Shown: one piece after another, positions 1 to 6,815 of the stretch
Numbering within the stretch: position 1 is the first letter of the stretch
How the letters are laid out: each line of letters begins with the position of its first letter
Assembly (NCBI GenBank): GCA_964607135.1
Contig: CAZSIV010000068.1
Location: forward strand, 1 to 8,527
Source: Metaruminococcus_A sp964607135
GTDB lineage: Bacteria > Bacillota > Clostridia > Oscillospirales > Ruminococcaceae
Direction: 5' to 3'
Length of the DNA: 8,527 nucleotides
The notes under the pieces: model-generated
Seen by the model: the letters and a program-made list of their open reading frames with translations, nothing else
What the model was told of the DNA's origin: nothing
The model's database searches: none
Made by a program: the position numbers and the translations under genes

Positions 1-1
1 T

Positions 2-628
2 CACTACCACGCAATTATCCATTCGGCACTCAAATATGCGGTCAAGACCGATATGCTATTGCAGAATGTGGCGGACAAGGTTGACCGACCGAAGAAGAAT
101 GATTTTCAACCTGTGTTCCTTTCAGCAGACGAAATGCAGAAAATGTTCGAGGCGCTCCGTGGAACAAGGCTCGAACTCCCTGTACTGGTCGCCGCATTTT
201 ACGGCTTTCGTCGTGGCGAGGTGCTGGGGCTGAAATGGGACGCCATTGACTTTGAGCGTGGCACAATTTCCATCAAGCGCACGGTAACGACAGTTTCTGT
301 TGACGGAAAGCATAAGGAAATTGAACAGCAGTCGGCTAAAACAAAATCAAGCTTACGCACCTTGCCGCTTATCGGTAGCTTCCGTGACTACTTTATGCAG
401 GTGAAAGAAGCGCAGGAGCTGAACAAGAAAGTTTGCGGCAACTGTTACAACTACGAATACGACGGCTTTGTGTTCGTGGATGAAATGGGCGAGCGTATGA
501 GAGCGCAGTATCTCACCTGTGCTTTTCCTAAATTTTTGGAGAAACACGGACTGCGCCGTATGCGCTTTCACGATCTTCGGCACCCGTATGTCAAGCCCAC
601 GACAAAAAATTTATTTCATTTTTATTAA
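2..628 (+). pseudogene. Tyrosine integrase, 5' part, interrupted after the HDLRH box
   Basis: This is a site-specific tyrosine recombinase of the Tn916/Tn1549 or phage integrase type. The frame is open from base 2 and begins outside the window, so the ATG at 53 is internal. The first codons read HYHAIIHSALKYAVKTD, the end of the core-binding (SAM-like) domain. The catalytic domain follows, with the first arginine in FYGFRRGEVLGLKW, the beta-hairpin lysine region KTKSSLRTLPL, and the His-x-x-Arg box HDLRH at 569-583. The protein then departs from the family: after CAC (581-583) come 14 foreign residues (PYVKPTTKNLFHFY) and a TAA at 626-628. The third histidine region and the tyrosine nucleophile are absent, so this product should be inactive. 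The expected continuation is found at 8473-8527. Its GC content is visibly higher than that of the cargo operon. It belonged to the host element that received the insertion. Confidence 0.93.
573..592. other. Left attachment junction of the inserted element, CA core at 581-582
   Basis: Integrase sequence ends at CTTCGGCA and element sequence starts with CCCGTATGTC. Comparison with the right junction shows that only CA (581-582) is shared: the flanking bases differ on both sides (G versus A before, C versus T after). A two-base non-palindromic overlap is what large serine recombinases leave. I see no convincing dyad in the arms. Confidence 0.8.
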
Positions 629-687
629 ATTTTAATATTAGTAAATAGTATAGTATTCTATAGCGGCATCAAAGATTCGACACCAAT

Positions 688-1866
688 TCACTTAAGCACC
701 AAAAGTATTGAAATAATCGCAAACATTAACGCAACTACTCCCAAATAAATATTTTGCATAATTCGGCTTTCTGTCTTTAATTGTTCTACTTCCTTTTTAA
801 GTTCATTAATCGCTCCATGCAATGCGTTTTCTGGAATATAGTCTATTATGCTTTTTTTATCTTGATATCGGCCTTCATATGGTTCAGCACATCCAATTAA
901 TTTATTAAATTCTATTGTAGCATAATGCTTACCGCGCTTCAAATGAACTGCTCGATTAGAGGTATTAAACAGTAAACAAAATAATTTTCCTCGAAATCCA
1001 GGATCAATTTGTGGCCCGTTTGAAAGAATTATTCCTTGGCAAAACAGCCCAACGGTCAGTCCGAATTTGGCAATAACATCTCTCGGCATCCAAGCTATTT
1101 CTTTACATGAAACAATAGCGTAGTCATATGGTTCTATTGTTAAAAATGGATTTGCGTCGGACAGCTTTCGTATTTCTCCATCATAATAATATTCATCGCC
1201 CAAACGCAAATCATATGATGCTCCTTTTATCATTTTAGGGTCAGCATCTCTTAACAATACGCCACAATCAAGCATGTTTTTGATTAATTCTTGTGATAAT
1301 GCTCCACCTTGATTTTGATAGTCCCACAGTGAAACAATTAACGAGACCGATGCGGATATATCCGAATTATTTAAGATATAATGAGCCTTGTTTTGATAAC
1401 TCCTATCTTCCTTGTTCTGCCTGTCAAATTCTTTTCTGGCTGTTTTGTCAGATTGTATCCCCGAACGCTTTTCCCAGCGATCAATTAGTATTTCATCCTG
1501 AGCATCCAAAAAGATACACATGCAGTTTTTTTCAGTTAGTAATTCAATAGCGGAGGCGGGGGTAATTACCAAAACAGGCACATTCTTCTTTTGAATTACT
1601 TTATCGTACTCCGATTTTTTTATGCCATACTTTTTGTTTCGATATGTACTATTTAATAAAAGTTTCTTATTACTTAGTAATTTATCGAACGAATCATCAT
1701 TTATAAAATCATAGTTTGTATCATCCGCACGCTTTTCTCGGGTTGTAACAGCTTTTACCATCTCAAAACGAGTTCCGTCACTCATAATAGCTTTACATAA
1801 CTCTTGGGAAATTGTACTTTTGCCGGCACAAGAAGTGCCAGTAATAATTATACTTTCAAAAAGCAT
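688..1866 (-). CDS. Guanylate-kinase-like domain fused to a dCTP-deaminase/dUTPase-fold domain with a C-terminal membrane tail
   Basis: The protein has 392 residues from the ATG at 1866. This start has AAAGGA 8 bases upstream. The ATG at 1875 overlaps the preceding stop (ATGA) but has its Shine-Dalgarno directly abutting it. Residues 4-185 resemble guanylate kinase: a Walker A GTSCAGKST (10-18), a TTREKRADDTNYDF segment matching the nucleotide-binding TTRxxRxxExxxxxYxF region, an RNKKYG stretch, and a lid-like RWEKRSG segment. Residues about 195-330 match the dCTP deaminase/dUTPase fold, with GASYDLRLG, IDPGFRGK (287-294) and LLFNTS. Aligned by eye to E. coli Dcd, the residues equivalent to Ser111, Arg115 and Glu138 are Asp, Lys and Leu, so deamination is doubtful. 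A short coiled coil (about 351-367) leads to a hydrophobic tail (about 373-391) that suggests C-terminal membrane anchoring. It is the last gene of the operon. It could be a nucleotide kinase with a nucleotide-sensing domain, a dUTPase-like enzyme, or an effector; the function is unproven. Confidence 0.85.
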   Translation of the reverse strand: MLFESIIITGTSCAGKSTISQELCKAIMSDGTRFEMVKAVTTREKRADDTNYDFINDDSFDKLLSNKKLLLNSTYRNKKYGIKKSEYDKVIQKKNVPVLVITPASAIELLTEKNCMCIFLDAQDEILIDRWEKRSGIQSDKTARKEFDRQNKEDRSYQNKAHYILNNSDISASVSLIVSLWDYQNQGGALSQELIKNMLDCGVLLRDADPKMIKGASYDLRLGDEYYYDGEIRKLSDANPFLTIEPYDYAIVSCKEIAWMPRDVIAKFGLTVGLFCQGIILSNGPQIDPGFRGKLFCLLFNTSNRAVHLKRGKHYATIEFNKLIGCAEPYEGRYQDKKSIIDYIPENALHGAINELKKEVEQLKTESRIMQNIYLGVVALMFAIISILLVLK

Positions 1867-1871
1867 CTCTC

Positions 1872-3074
1872 TCATCCTTTCTGAAAAATATATATTCGTT
1901 CATTCACAAGGGTAGCCCATTGTATACTAAGTGTACGCTTATGACTAGGGATATATCTGCTAATCTCAAACACTTTAGTTAACCCAAGTTTAATATAATC
2001 CTCAACGACTTTATCAATGGTTTCTTTTCGATTGTCACTTACTTCATAATCAGGAAGGACAATACATAAATAGCCGTCTTTTTTTAATAAATCTACTATT
2101 TTTGTATTAACTTCTTTTATTGAATCTTCATAGCTAATCAAAAAGTCACGACGACTTCTTCTGTATCTAGCCCCGATTTCTTTGTCAACATAATCTCTAA
2201 AGTCTTCATTAAAGAAATTAAAGGCAAGTCTTTGTGACTTAACATAATCAATCATCCGAGGATATGGCGGGGATGTGATTACAAGATCTATAGATTCCGA
2301 AGTAATAGTTGTATTGATAAGAGAATCTCCAAAGACACGAGGATTCTGAGAAATCTCCAGATAATAGGATTTATAAGTATCTGGTAATTTCGCTTCATGC
2401 CCAATAATATCATTCAGCAAACTATTAATTGAGCTTTTATAATGTTCAAAAACTTGCTTTTTCCTCAGTTCATCTTTCTTGGGCTTCACATTATCTGCGA
2501 TATAAGCCCAACCTTTATTTTGACTTGAAAGAGTAACAAGAATACTGGACAAAATTAATTTCATCACATCTTTCACGATTTGATTTTGAACTCGATCAAA
2601 TTGACTAAAAAGGAACGCAACTTCGTTAAATGTGTTTTTTTCAAACCATCCAATCAATTCTTTGCGTTGCAACGAAAGACTATCTGTATAATTCTCTGTG
2701 TCATCGTATCCTTCACAAAGCTGTAACAATTGGTTTTTAATTGAATCCATATCTAATAATGGGTCAAAAAGCATATACAGAGTTTTACATACAGTCGTAG
2801 CAATCGGATTAATATCAAAAGAGTATGGCACCCGTTCCAATGTTAATGCTTGCATAAATGTAGTACCAATCCCGCCAAAGGGATCTAAAACAACATCTCC
2901 CTTTTTAGATAGTATTTCAATCAACGCATAAGGTATTTCCGGAATAAAGGTAGCAGGATAGGAATAATACTTTCGACAATTAAATGGATGAAGTGCGTCA
3001 TTTTCATAACTAATTGTAAAATCAAAATTCCAATTTATGCTATTTAATTTTTTCTTGATTTCACTATTGTCCAT
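1872..3074 (-). CDS. DNA amino-methyltransferase (N4-cytosine or N6-adenine type), TSPPY family
   Basis: The protein has 400 residues from the ATG at 3074, chosen because GAGGAAG lies 9 bases upstream; an in-frame ATG at 3092 has a poorer site. It is an S-adenosylmethionine-dependent methyltransferase transferring a methyl group to an exocyclic amine, most likely on DNA. Motifs seen are a motif X-like SYPATFIPEIPYALIEIL, then motif I DPFGGIGTT (64-72), an acidic motif II in YSFDINP, and the catalytic motif IV TSPPY (267-271). Between motifs I and IV lie about 190 mainly helical residues that could hold target recognition; the I-before-IV order resembles alpha-class enzymes. The C-terminus is complete (IYIFQKG). 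The start overlaps the HD gene by 11 bases and the stop lies 5 bases before the next start, implying coupled translation. No restriction endonuclease is adjacent, so it is either solitary or a partner of the operon's other enzymes. The substrate and recognition site cannot be read from sequence. Confidence 0.88.
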   Translation of the reverse strand: MDNSEIKKKLNSINWNFDFTISYENDALHPFNCRKYYSYPATFIPEIPYALIEILSKKGDVVLDPFGGIGTTFMQALTLERVPYSFDINPIATTVCKTLYMLFDPLLDMDSIKNQLLQLCEGYDDTENYTDSLSLQRKELIGWFEKNTFNEVAFLFSQFDRVQNQIVKDVMKLILSSILVTLSSQNKGWAYIADNVKPKKDELRKKQVFEHYKSSINSLLNDIIGHEAKLPDTYKSYYLEISQNPRVFGDSLINTTITSESIDLVITSPPYPRMIDYVKSQRLAFNFFNEDFRDYVDKEIGARYRRSRRDFLISYEDSIKEVNTKIVDLLKKDGYLCIVLPDYEVSDNRKETIDKVVEDYIKLGLTKVFEISRYIPSHKRTLSIQWATLVNERIYIFQKG

Positions 3075-4698
3075 ACTCGTCAGCTTCCTCATACAACGGA
3101 ATAACCCTCACATCGTTTTCAAAATAAGAGGTGAAGTATTCTGTCACAATGTCAATTAATTTGTCTAGCTTTCTTTCTAAAGAAAATTTTGCATGCTTTA
3201 ATCCATAAGGGTCATTTTTTATAAATACACCAATGAGCAGTTTCCTCGATGCCACATTCCCAATAACTACAGGTTCGGTTACACCTTTAAACGCCACTCT
3301 AAGTTGCCGTTCGGTCTTGTTTATGTCAAGTATCGGATGAATGCCAATATTTAATCGTGAAAACTCTTTAGTTGCTCGAATCCGGGACACTAGATCATCT
3401 TCAAGCGTTAAGCGGTTTTCGTATTCAATGAAATCTCCGTATTTACCAATATCTGTAGTCTCCAAAATCATCAAGCAGTGATAGAGATCTCCAGTCATAA
3501 GCCTTGAAACAATCTGTGATGGGTTATAACGAATATTGACCACTTTGTATAGTTTGCTTTCGTTTATCTCAAATTCCATATTACGATTTATTATTGTAAT
3601 GATTCCATTCTTTTCAATGTTATAAGAAAAGTTTTTACTTAAGGAAAGTTTATAACTTTCCCCAGTCTTACCTTTTTCTTTTATTGAAACTACTAATCTT
3701 AGACTTTCAAGATACTCTTTCAGCAAACTTTTCTGCTTTTCGTTGGGTTCTATTCTGATTATTTTATCCACTGCACTGGTATCAATATTTCCAAGTAATA
3801 CTATCTTGCGCTTAAGCCATACTTCTTTGAGACAATCTAACTCCTCCATCAATTGGTAGTCTGTATAATTCCATTTTATATCTCGACCATGTGCTTTGTT
3901 TTGAGAAATACACTCAAACAAAATATCCATTGCTTCAGTTAGCATATATTTTCCCGCAAATTCTTGTGGGTTTAGCAATAGAAATTTATATACTTTTTTT
4001 CTAATTGAATACCATTCTTCTAAATATGTTTTTGCACTTTCTAAGAAAACCACTGTGCCATTCTCTATGGACATTGATTCAGCAAGTTTTCGTGGAGCCT
4101 CTTTCCTAAAACTAAGCCCCATATGATAAGCCATCCTAAAAACATTATCAATATTATCAAGGTCTATAGAATCGCTTATTAATTTGCTTAAGGGATGGCA
4201 TCCTGCAATAATTTGAGAAATTTCTTCTTTTTGCTCATTATTCAGTATAGAAGTAAGTGTTCGAAGCTTTCCGAAGAAAAAGGTTTCAAATGGCGAAGAA
4301 TTTTTATGAGCGTCTACGCCTACCGAAACCACATCAGTAAATACAGCTTCTAAGCCTTGTTCAGGAATAAATCCTTTTTTCTCCATGATATATTCATAGG
4401 AATGCCCGAATGGTCCATTTGCTACATCATGAAGTAAAGCTGCAATTATAAATATTTCTTTTTCCTGTTTACTGAGCCCCAAGTGTTTCTGTGCTATTGA
4501 TTCAGCGTTGATTGTCGCAAGATACGCAGTACCTACGGAATGCTCAAAACGATTTGTGTTTGAACTTCCTGTAATGCAAAGCGAATTTATATTACACAGT
4601 CTAACCTCGCGAAGGCGTTGAACCTCTGGAGATAGCATACACTTATATACAAGAGGACTAAATTCAATTTTCCCATAAAGTGCATCCCAAATATACAT
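3064..4698 (-). CDS. HD-domain phosphohydrolase, COG1078/SAMHD1-dGTPase-like
   Basis: The protein has 544 residues. AAGGGG lies 9 bases before the ATG, inside the 3' end of the FAD gene, and the intergenic gap is 6 bases. The N-terminal third is a metal-dependent HD phosphohydrolase. Histidine 53 lies in RFEHSVG, the HD pair is H90-D91 in LLHDVANGPFGHS, and the distal aspartate is about D181 in SIDLDNIDNVFR, which matches the (L/I)DxDxxD element of SAMHD1 and dGTPases. The H...HD...D metal set is therefore intact. The family includes dNTP triphosphohydrolases, which release deoxynucleoside and triphosphate, but also poorly characterised COG1078 members, so dNTPase activity is inferred. About 340 residues after the HD core have no motif I recognise; they could bind allosteric nucleotides or nucleic acid. 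Position between the oxidoreductase and methyltransferase genes, and co-transcription with the kinase/deaminase-fold fusion, argue for a nucleotide substrate. Confidence 0.87.
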   Translation of the reverse strand: MYIWDALYGKIEFSPLVYKCMLSPEVQRLREVRLCNINSLCITGSSNTNRFEHSVGTAYLATINAESIAQKHLGLSKQEKEIFIIAALLHDVANGPFGHSYEYIMEKKGFIPEQGLEAVFTDVVSVGVDAHKNSSPFETFFFGKLRTLTSILNNEQKEEISQIIAGCHPLSKLISDSIDLDNIDNVFRMAYHMGLSFRKEAPRKLAESMSIENGTVVFLESAKTYLEEWYSIRKKVYKFLLLNPQEFAGKYMLTEAMDILFECISQNKAHGRDIKWNYTDYQLMEELDCLKEVWLKRKIVLLGNIDTSAVDKIIRIEPNEKQKSLLKEYLESLRLVVSIKEKGKTGESYKLSLSKNFSYNIEKNGIITIINRNMEFEINESKLYKVVNIRYNPSQIVSRLMTGDLYHCLMILETTDIGKYGDFIEYENRLTLEDDLVSRIRATKEFSRLNIGIHPILDINKTERQLRVAFKGVTEPVVIGNVASRKLLIGVFIKNDPYGLKHAKFSLERKLDKLIDIVTEYFTSYFENDVRVIPLYEEADEYGQ

Positions 4699-4704
4699 TA
4701 TATT

Positions 4705-6024
4705 TTACCCCTTGACTAGAAGCTGCCCACATCTTATACCTGAACAAAGTGATTGGAGAATACCCCGAAACTTTCCCGTTGCAGCACCGATAATAAACAG
4801 TTTGTCATCCAATTCAAAATTTCTATTTATCTGTAAATTCCTCAATATCTTTAACTCCGGTGCCACAAGGGTTATTACATCTTCTGGTACACCCATAGCA
4901 TTTACCAAAACTTCTTTTATAAAATCTTTTATAGCATTGTTAATATCTAACGGAAAAAGGCTGTTAATATCTCCACAGACGGCCAAATTCAATGTTGTTC
5001 TTATATCCCTAGTACTTATCTGTCCCTTTGCATAATCCACAAACCTTTGTTTGATTGGGATCCCGTCAAATCTTTCGCGATATTGATTAATAAAGTTCAA
5101 AACAGCCTTATTGTTATTATATTTTATTAGGACCGCTAAGTTCGTATAACCTGTTGAAGCAGATGTATCTATACAGCCTTCTAAAAAATGTAATTTTCCT
5201 GTTTGGTAAGCAATAATTTTCCCATTAGCTGTCACGCAATATGTTCTACCTGCACCAAACTTAAGCTTTAAATCACCATGCGTTGATAATACATTTCCAA
5301 AAGCGTTACTTGGTGCTTCAATGCGAACACCTATTTCGAAACAATTATTAACCAGCCCTACAATTTGGTCTACTAATCTATCTTGAATATCAAGTGCACC
5401 CGTTGCCAATACGAGATTGCGAGCAAAAAATAAGGTTTCACCTTCAGGCGTTTTAACTTTGATACGAAAATACAGCGTATCTGGATCACGATCAACACCT
5501 ATGACTTCTGCGTTGTCGTATAATTGAAGTCCCTCGGTTCTTAGAGCTTGAACCGTTTTGTGTATGAAATCTCGATAATTTCTTCCGTCGAATTCATAAA
5601 CATCATAGTACTTGTAATCTATATTTTTCTCCCCATAAAACAATTTCGCGCTTTTCATGATCTCAGCGTCAATTTCAGTCTTTTTTAGTTCAATACTCTT
5701 AGCCAAAAATGGAACTATTTCATTAAGCAACTCTCTTAATTGTTGTTCAGAATTAAAAAATTCTATAAGACCACTCCCAGCTGGGAAGTCACTAATTTTT
5801 CCGCTACTTAAGGTTGATGCACCACCAATTCCAGTAATAATGTTGCATGTTTTTGAATAGCAACATTTACTTTTCGTTAATGCCGTGCAATTTAAATCAG
5901 CAATATAGCTACCACGTTCAAAACATATCGTATTCTTGATTTCGGATGTACCATGCAGACTCATAGCCAATCCAATACCTGCAGGCCCCATACCAACGAT
6001 TCCAAACTCAAAGACATCAAACAT
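4705..6024 (-). CDS. FAD-dependent oxidoreductase with Cys-rich segment, COG2509-like
   Basis: The protein has 439 residues from the ATG at 6024 (MFDVFEFGIVGMGPAG). An in-frame ATG at 6066 would add 14 residues unlike the family, and the AGGGGAG upstream of 6024 supports the shorter form. A Rossmann FAD-binding motif GMGPAG (11-16) is followed by an acidic beta-2 end (ICFERG, E36). A cysteine-rich stretch (C46, C54, C55, C60) then leads into IITGIGGASTLSSGKISDF, matching the Cys-rich and G-x-GGAGAFSDGK region typical of COG2509 dehydrogenases. The NLVLATGA motif (about 203-210) and a C-terminal FIIGAATGKFRGI (about 410-422) complete the two-part FAD site. The protein is probably cytoplasmic. 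COG2509 substrates are largely unknown; the cysteines could be redox active or bind metal. The start overlaps the end of the membrane-protein gene by 8 bases (ATGTTTGA), indicating translational coupling. An electron-transfer or base/nucleotide oxidation role is inference from context. Confidence 0.85.
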   Translation of the reverse strand: MFDVFEFGIVGMGPAGIGLAMSLHGTSEIKNTICFERGSYIADLNCTALTKSKCCYSKTCNIITGIGGASTLSSGKISDFPAGSGLIEFFNSEQQLRELLNEIVPFLAKSIELKKTEIDAEIMKSAKLFYGEKNIDYKYYDVYEFDGRNYRDFIHKTVQALRTEGLQLYDNAEVIGVDRDPDTLYFRIKVKTPEGETLFFARNLVLATGALDIQDRLVDQIVGLVNNCFEIGVRIEAPSNAFGNVLSTHGDLKLKFGAGRTYCVTANGKIIAYQTGKLHFLEGCIDTSASTGYTNLAVLIKYNNNKAVLNFINQYRERFDGIPIKQRFVDYAKGQISTRDIRTTLNLAVCGDINSLFPLDINNAIKDFIKEVLVNAMGVPEDVITLVAPELKILRNLQINRNFELDDKLFIIGAATGKFRGILQSLCSGIRCGQLLVKG

Positions 6025-6469
6025 AGATAATAAACTCCCCTTCAAGTATATGGTTACTATCTTCAATTATCAGGCATTTAGTAAACTCGTGTATCTCTCC
6101 ATCATTCTCATACCTAATCACGACGAAAACCTCGTTGGTCATTGGAGACGTGAACTTCAGGTTGAATTCCGTTGACATCAAAATAGACGTTCTGTATCCG
6201 CCAACAATCACTTCCACATTTTTATTAACTATATTACCATTTTTATCAATTATTTTTACTTCGCCGCATAATTCGTATGTTATTGGTAGCTCAAGCTCGC
6301 TAATGTAATATGACAATACTGGAACCTTATCAAAACAACTCGGCAAAAGAATCATCAAAGAAGTCAAAACACTAAAAGTCAAGAATATATACGAAAGCAT
6401 AATAGGCAGTCTATGTAAAAATCTTCGCATAAATCTACCTAATTTAAGCCGAATAAGCTTAAGGTACAT
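6017..6469 (-). CDS. Membrane-anchored protein of unknown function, one N-terminal transmembrane segment
   Basis: I do not recognise the family. The protein has 150 residues from the ATG at 6469, chosen because GGAG sits 9 bases upstream. An ATG at 6484 would add 5 residues but lacks a clear site, and one at 6430 also has an AGG 7 bases before it. A basic N-terminus (K/R-rich, residues 1-20) precedes a hydrophobic segment at about 21-42. By the positive-inside rule, the remaining 105 or so residues should lie outside the membrane. That domain looks beta-rich (repeated short alternating stretches such as VEVIVGG, EVFVVIRYEND, EGEFIIYV), in the style of Ig-like or regulatory-like beta-sandwiches. 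A Leu-Pro-Ser-Cys after the hydrophobic stretch is a poor lipobox, so a lipoprotein is possible but less likely. It overlaps the FAD gene and follows the HTH gene, so it belongs to the operon. With the C-terminal membrane tail of the last gene, it gives the system two membrane contacts. Confidence 0.75.
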   Translation of the reverse strand: MYLKLIRLKLGRFMRRFLHRLPIMLSYIFLTFSVLTSLMILLPSCFDKVPVLSYYISELELPITYELCGEVKIIDKNGNIVNKNVEVIVGGYRTSILMSTEFNLKFTSPMTNEVFVVIRYENDGEIHEFTKCLIIEDSNHILEGEFIIYV

Positions 6470-6498
6470 TGTGCCAATCTCCATTCATGAAAAATAAA

Positions 6499-6672
6499 CT
6501 ATCTTTGTGACTTATTTTGTTTTATCCATTCGGACACTTCTGCTTCAATAAAACGAACACCATTTCCAATTTTGTAATAAGGCATACCCTCTTTCCTCCA
6601 GCGGTCGATGGTTGCTCTACTAATCTTTAAGCTTTGTGCTAATTCCAAAAGAGTAATATATTCCTTGTTCAT
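6499..6672 (-). CDS. Small excisionase-family helix-turn-helix DNA-binding protein
   Basis: The protein has 57 residues from the ATG at 6672, with AGG 8 bases upstream; a GTG three codons earlier (6681) is the alternative. The whole protein is one winged-helix/HTH domain of the MerR-like excisionase type (HTH_17). YITLLELAQSLKISRATIDRWRKEG gives the helix-turn-helix, and the wing is MPYYKIGNGVRF followed by EAEVSEWI. It is the first gene of the leftward operon, directly below a strong promoter and a tandem 10-bp repeat that it might bind. Two roles are plausible: a recombination directionality factor working with the serine recombinase, or a repressor of the cargo operon. Sequence alone does not decide. 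Confidence 0.88.
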   Translation of the reverse strand: MNKEYITLLELAQSLKISRATIDRWRKEGMPYYKIGNGVRFIEAEVSEWIKQNKSQR

Positions 6673-6706
6673 ACCAAACACCTAATTTTTTGAATTCGCC
6701 ATTATT

Positions 6707-6726
6707 GCTCATATTTAGTCATATTT
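6707..6726 (-). repeat. Tandem 10-bp direct repeat overlapping the operon -10 and start site (candidate operator)
   Basis: On the minus strand AAATATGACT (6717-6726) is followed immediately by AAATATGAGC (6707-6716), matching at the first 8 of 10 positions. The repeat begins in the -10 hexamer and covers the expected transcription start, a place where a bound protein would block RNA polymerase. A 10-bp period puts both copies on the same helix face, which suits cooperative binding by a small HTH protein such as the one encoded next. The role is inferred. Confidence 0.45.
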
Positions 6727-6751
6727 TATCACGGTTAAAATAAATGGTCAA
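6723..6751 (-). promoter_or_regulatory. Sigma-A-type promoter of the leftward cargo operon
   Basis: Read on the minus strand, TTGACC (6746-6751) and TAAAAT (6723-6728) are separated by exactly 17 bases. Each hexamer differs from consensus at one position. Transcription would start near 6716, giving a leader of about 45 bases before the HTH start codon. No terminator is seen between the later genes, so this promoter probably serves all six. Confidence 0.75.
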
Positions 6752-6758
6752 GGTCCAA

Positions 6759-6787
6759 TTGAAATCTTGTAACCTATACATGATAAT
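6759..6787 (+). promoter_or_regulatory. Rightward promoter divergent from the operon promoter
   Basis: On the plus strand TTGAAA (6759-6764) and GATAAT (6782-6787) have a 17-base spacer. It lies back to back with the operon promoter, 7 bases separating the two -35 boxes, and faces the 3' end of the recombinase gene. The perfect spacing and the ribosome binding site downstream raise its credibility, but no real gene follows. Confidence 0.5.
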
Positions 6788-6815
6788 AACAGCAACGAGC
6801 TTAAAGAATATAAGT

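Noticed and set aside
42..583. Several reading frames of 60-76 codons on the minus strand and an alternative plus frame across the tyrosine integrase
   Set aside because: They are shadows of the integrase frame, lack ribosome binding sites, and encode no recognisable domain.
589..594. TTGACA on the minus strand near the left end as a -35 box driving the recombinase in the circular form
   Set aside because: No -10-like hexamer lies 16-18 bases downstream across the circular junction, so it is probably chance.
584..687. Possible terminator after the operon, from TATAG-AATA-CTATA and nearby AT-rich symmetry
   Set aside because: The stem is only five A/T-rich pairs with no GC and no clean U-tract, so it does not resemble a rho-independent terminator.
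688..1866. Simple annotation as dCTP deaminase
   Set aside because: The deaminase catalytic Glu, Ser and Arg positions are replaced in by-eye alignment and a kinase-like domain is fused in front, so the enzyme name would overstate the evidence.
4712..5035. A 107-codon plus-strand frame inside the FAD gene
   Set aside because: The minus-strand frame has clear FAD motifs over this region and the plus frame has no ribosome binding site or domain.
6444..6462. Perfect 6-bp inverted repeat TTAAGC/GCTTAA with a 7-base loop
   Set aside because: It lies inside the membrane-protein coding region, is AT-rich and short, and has no partner or position suggesting regulation.
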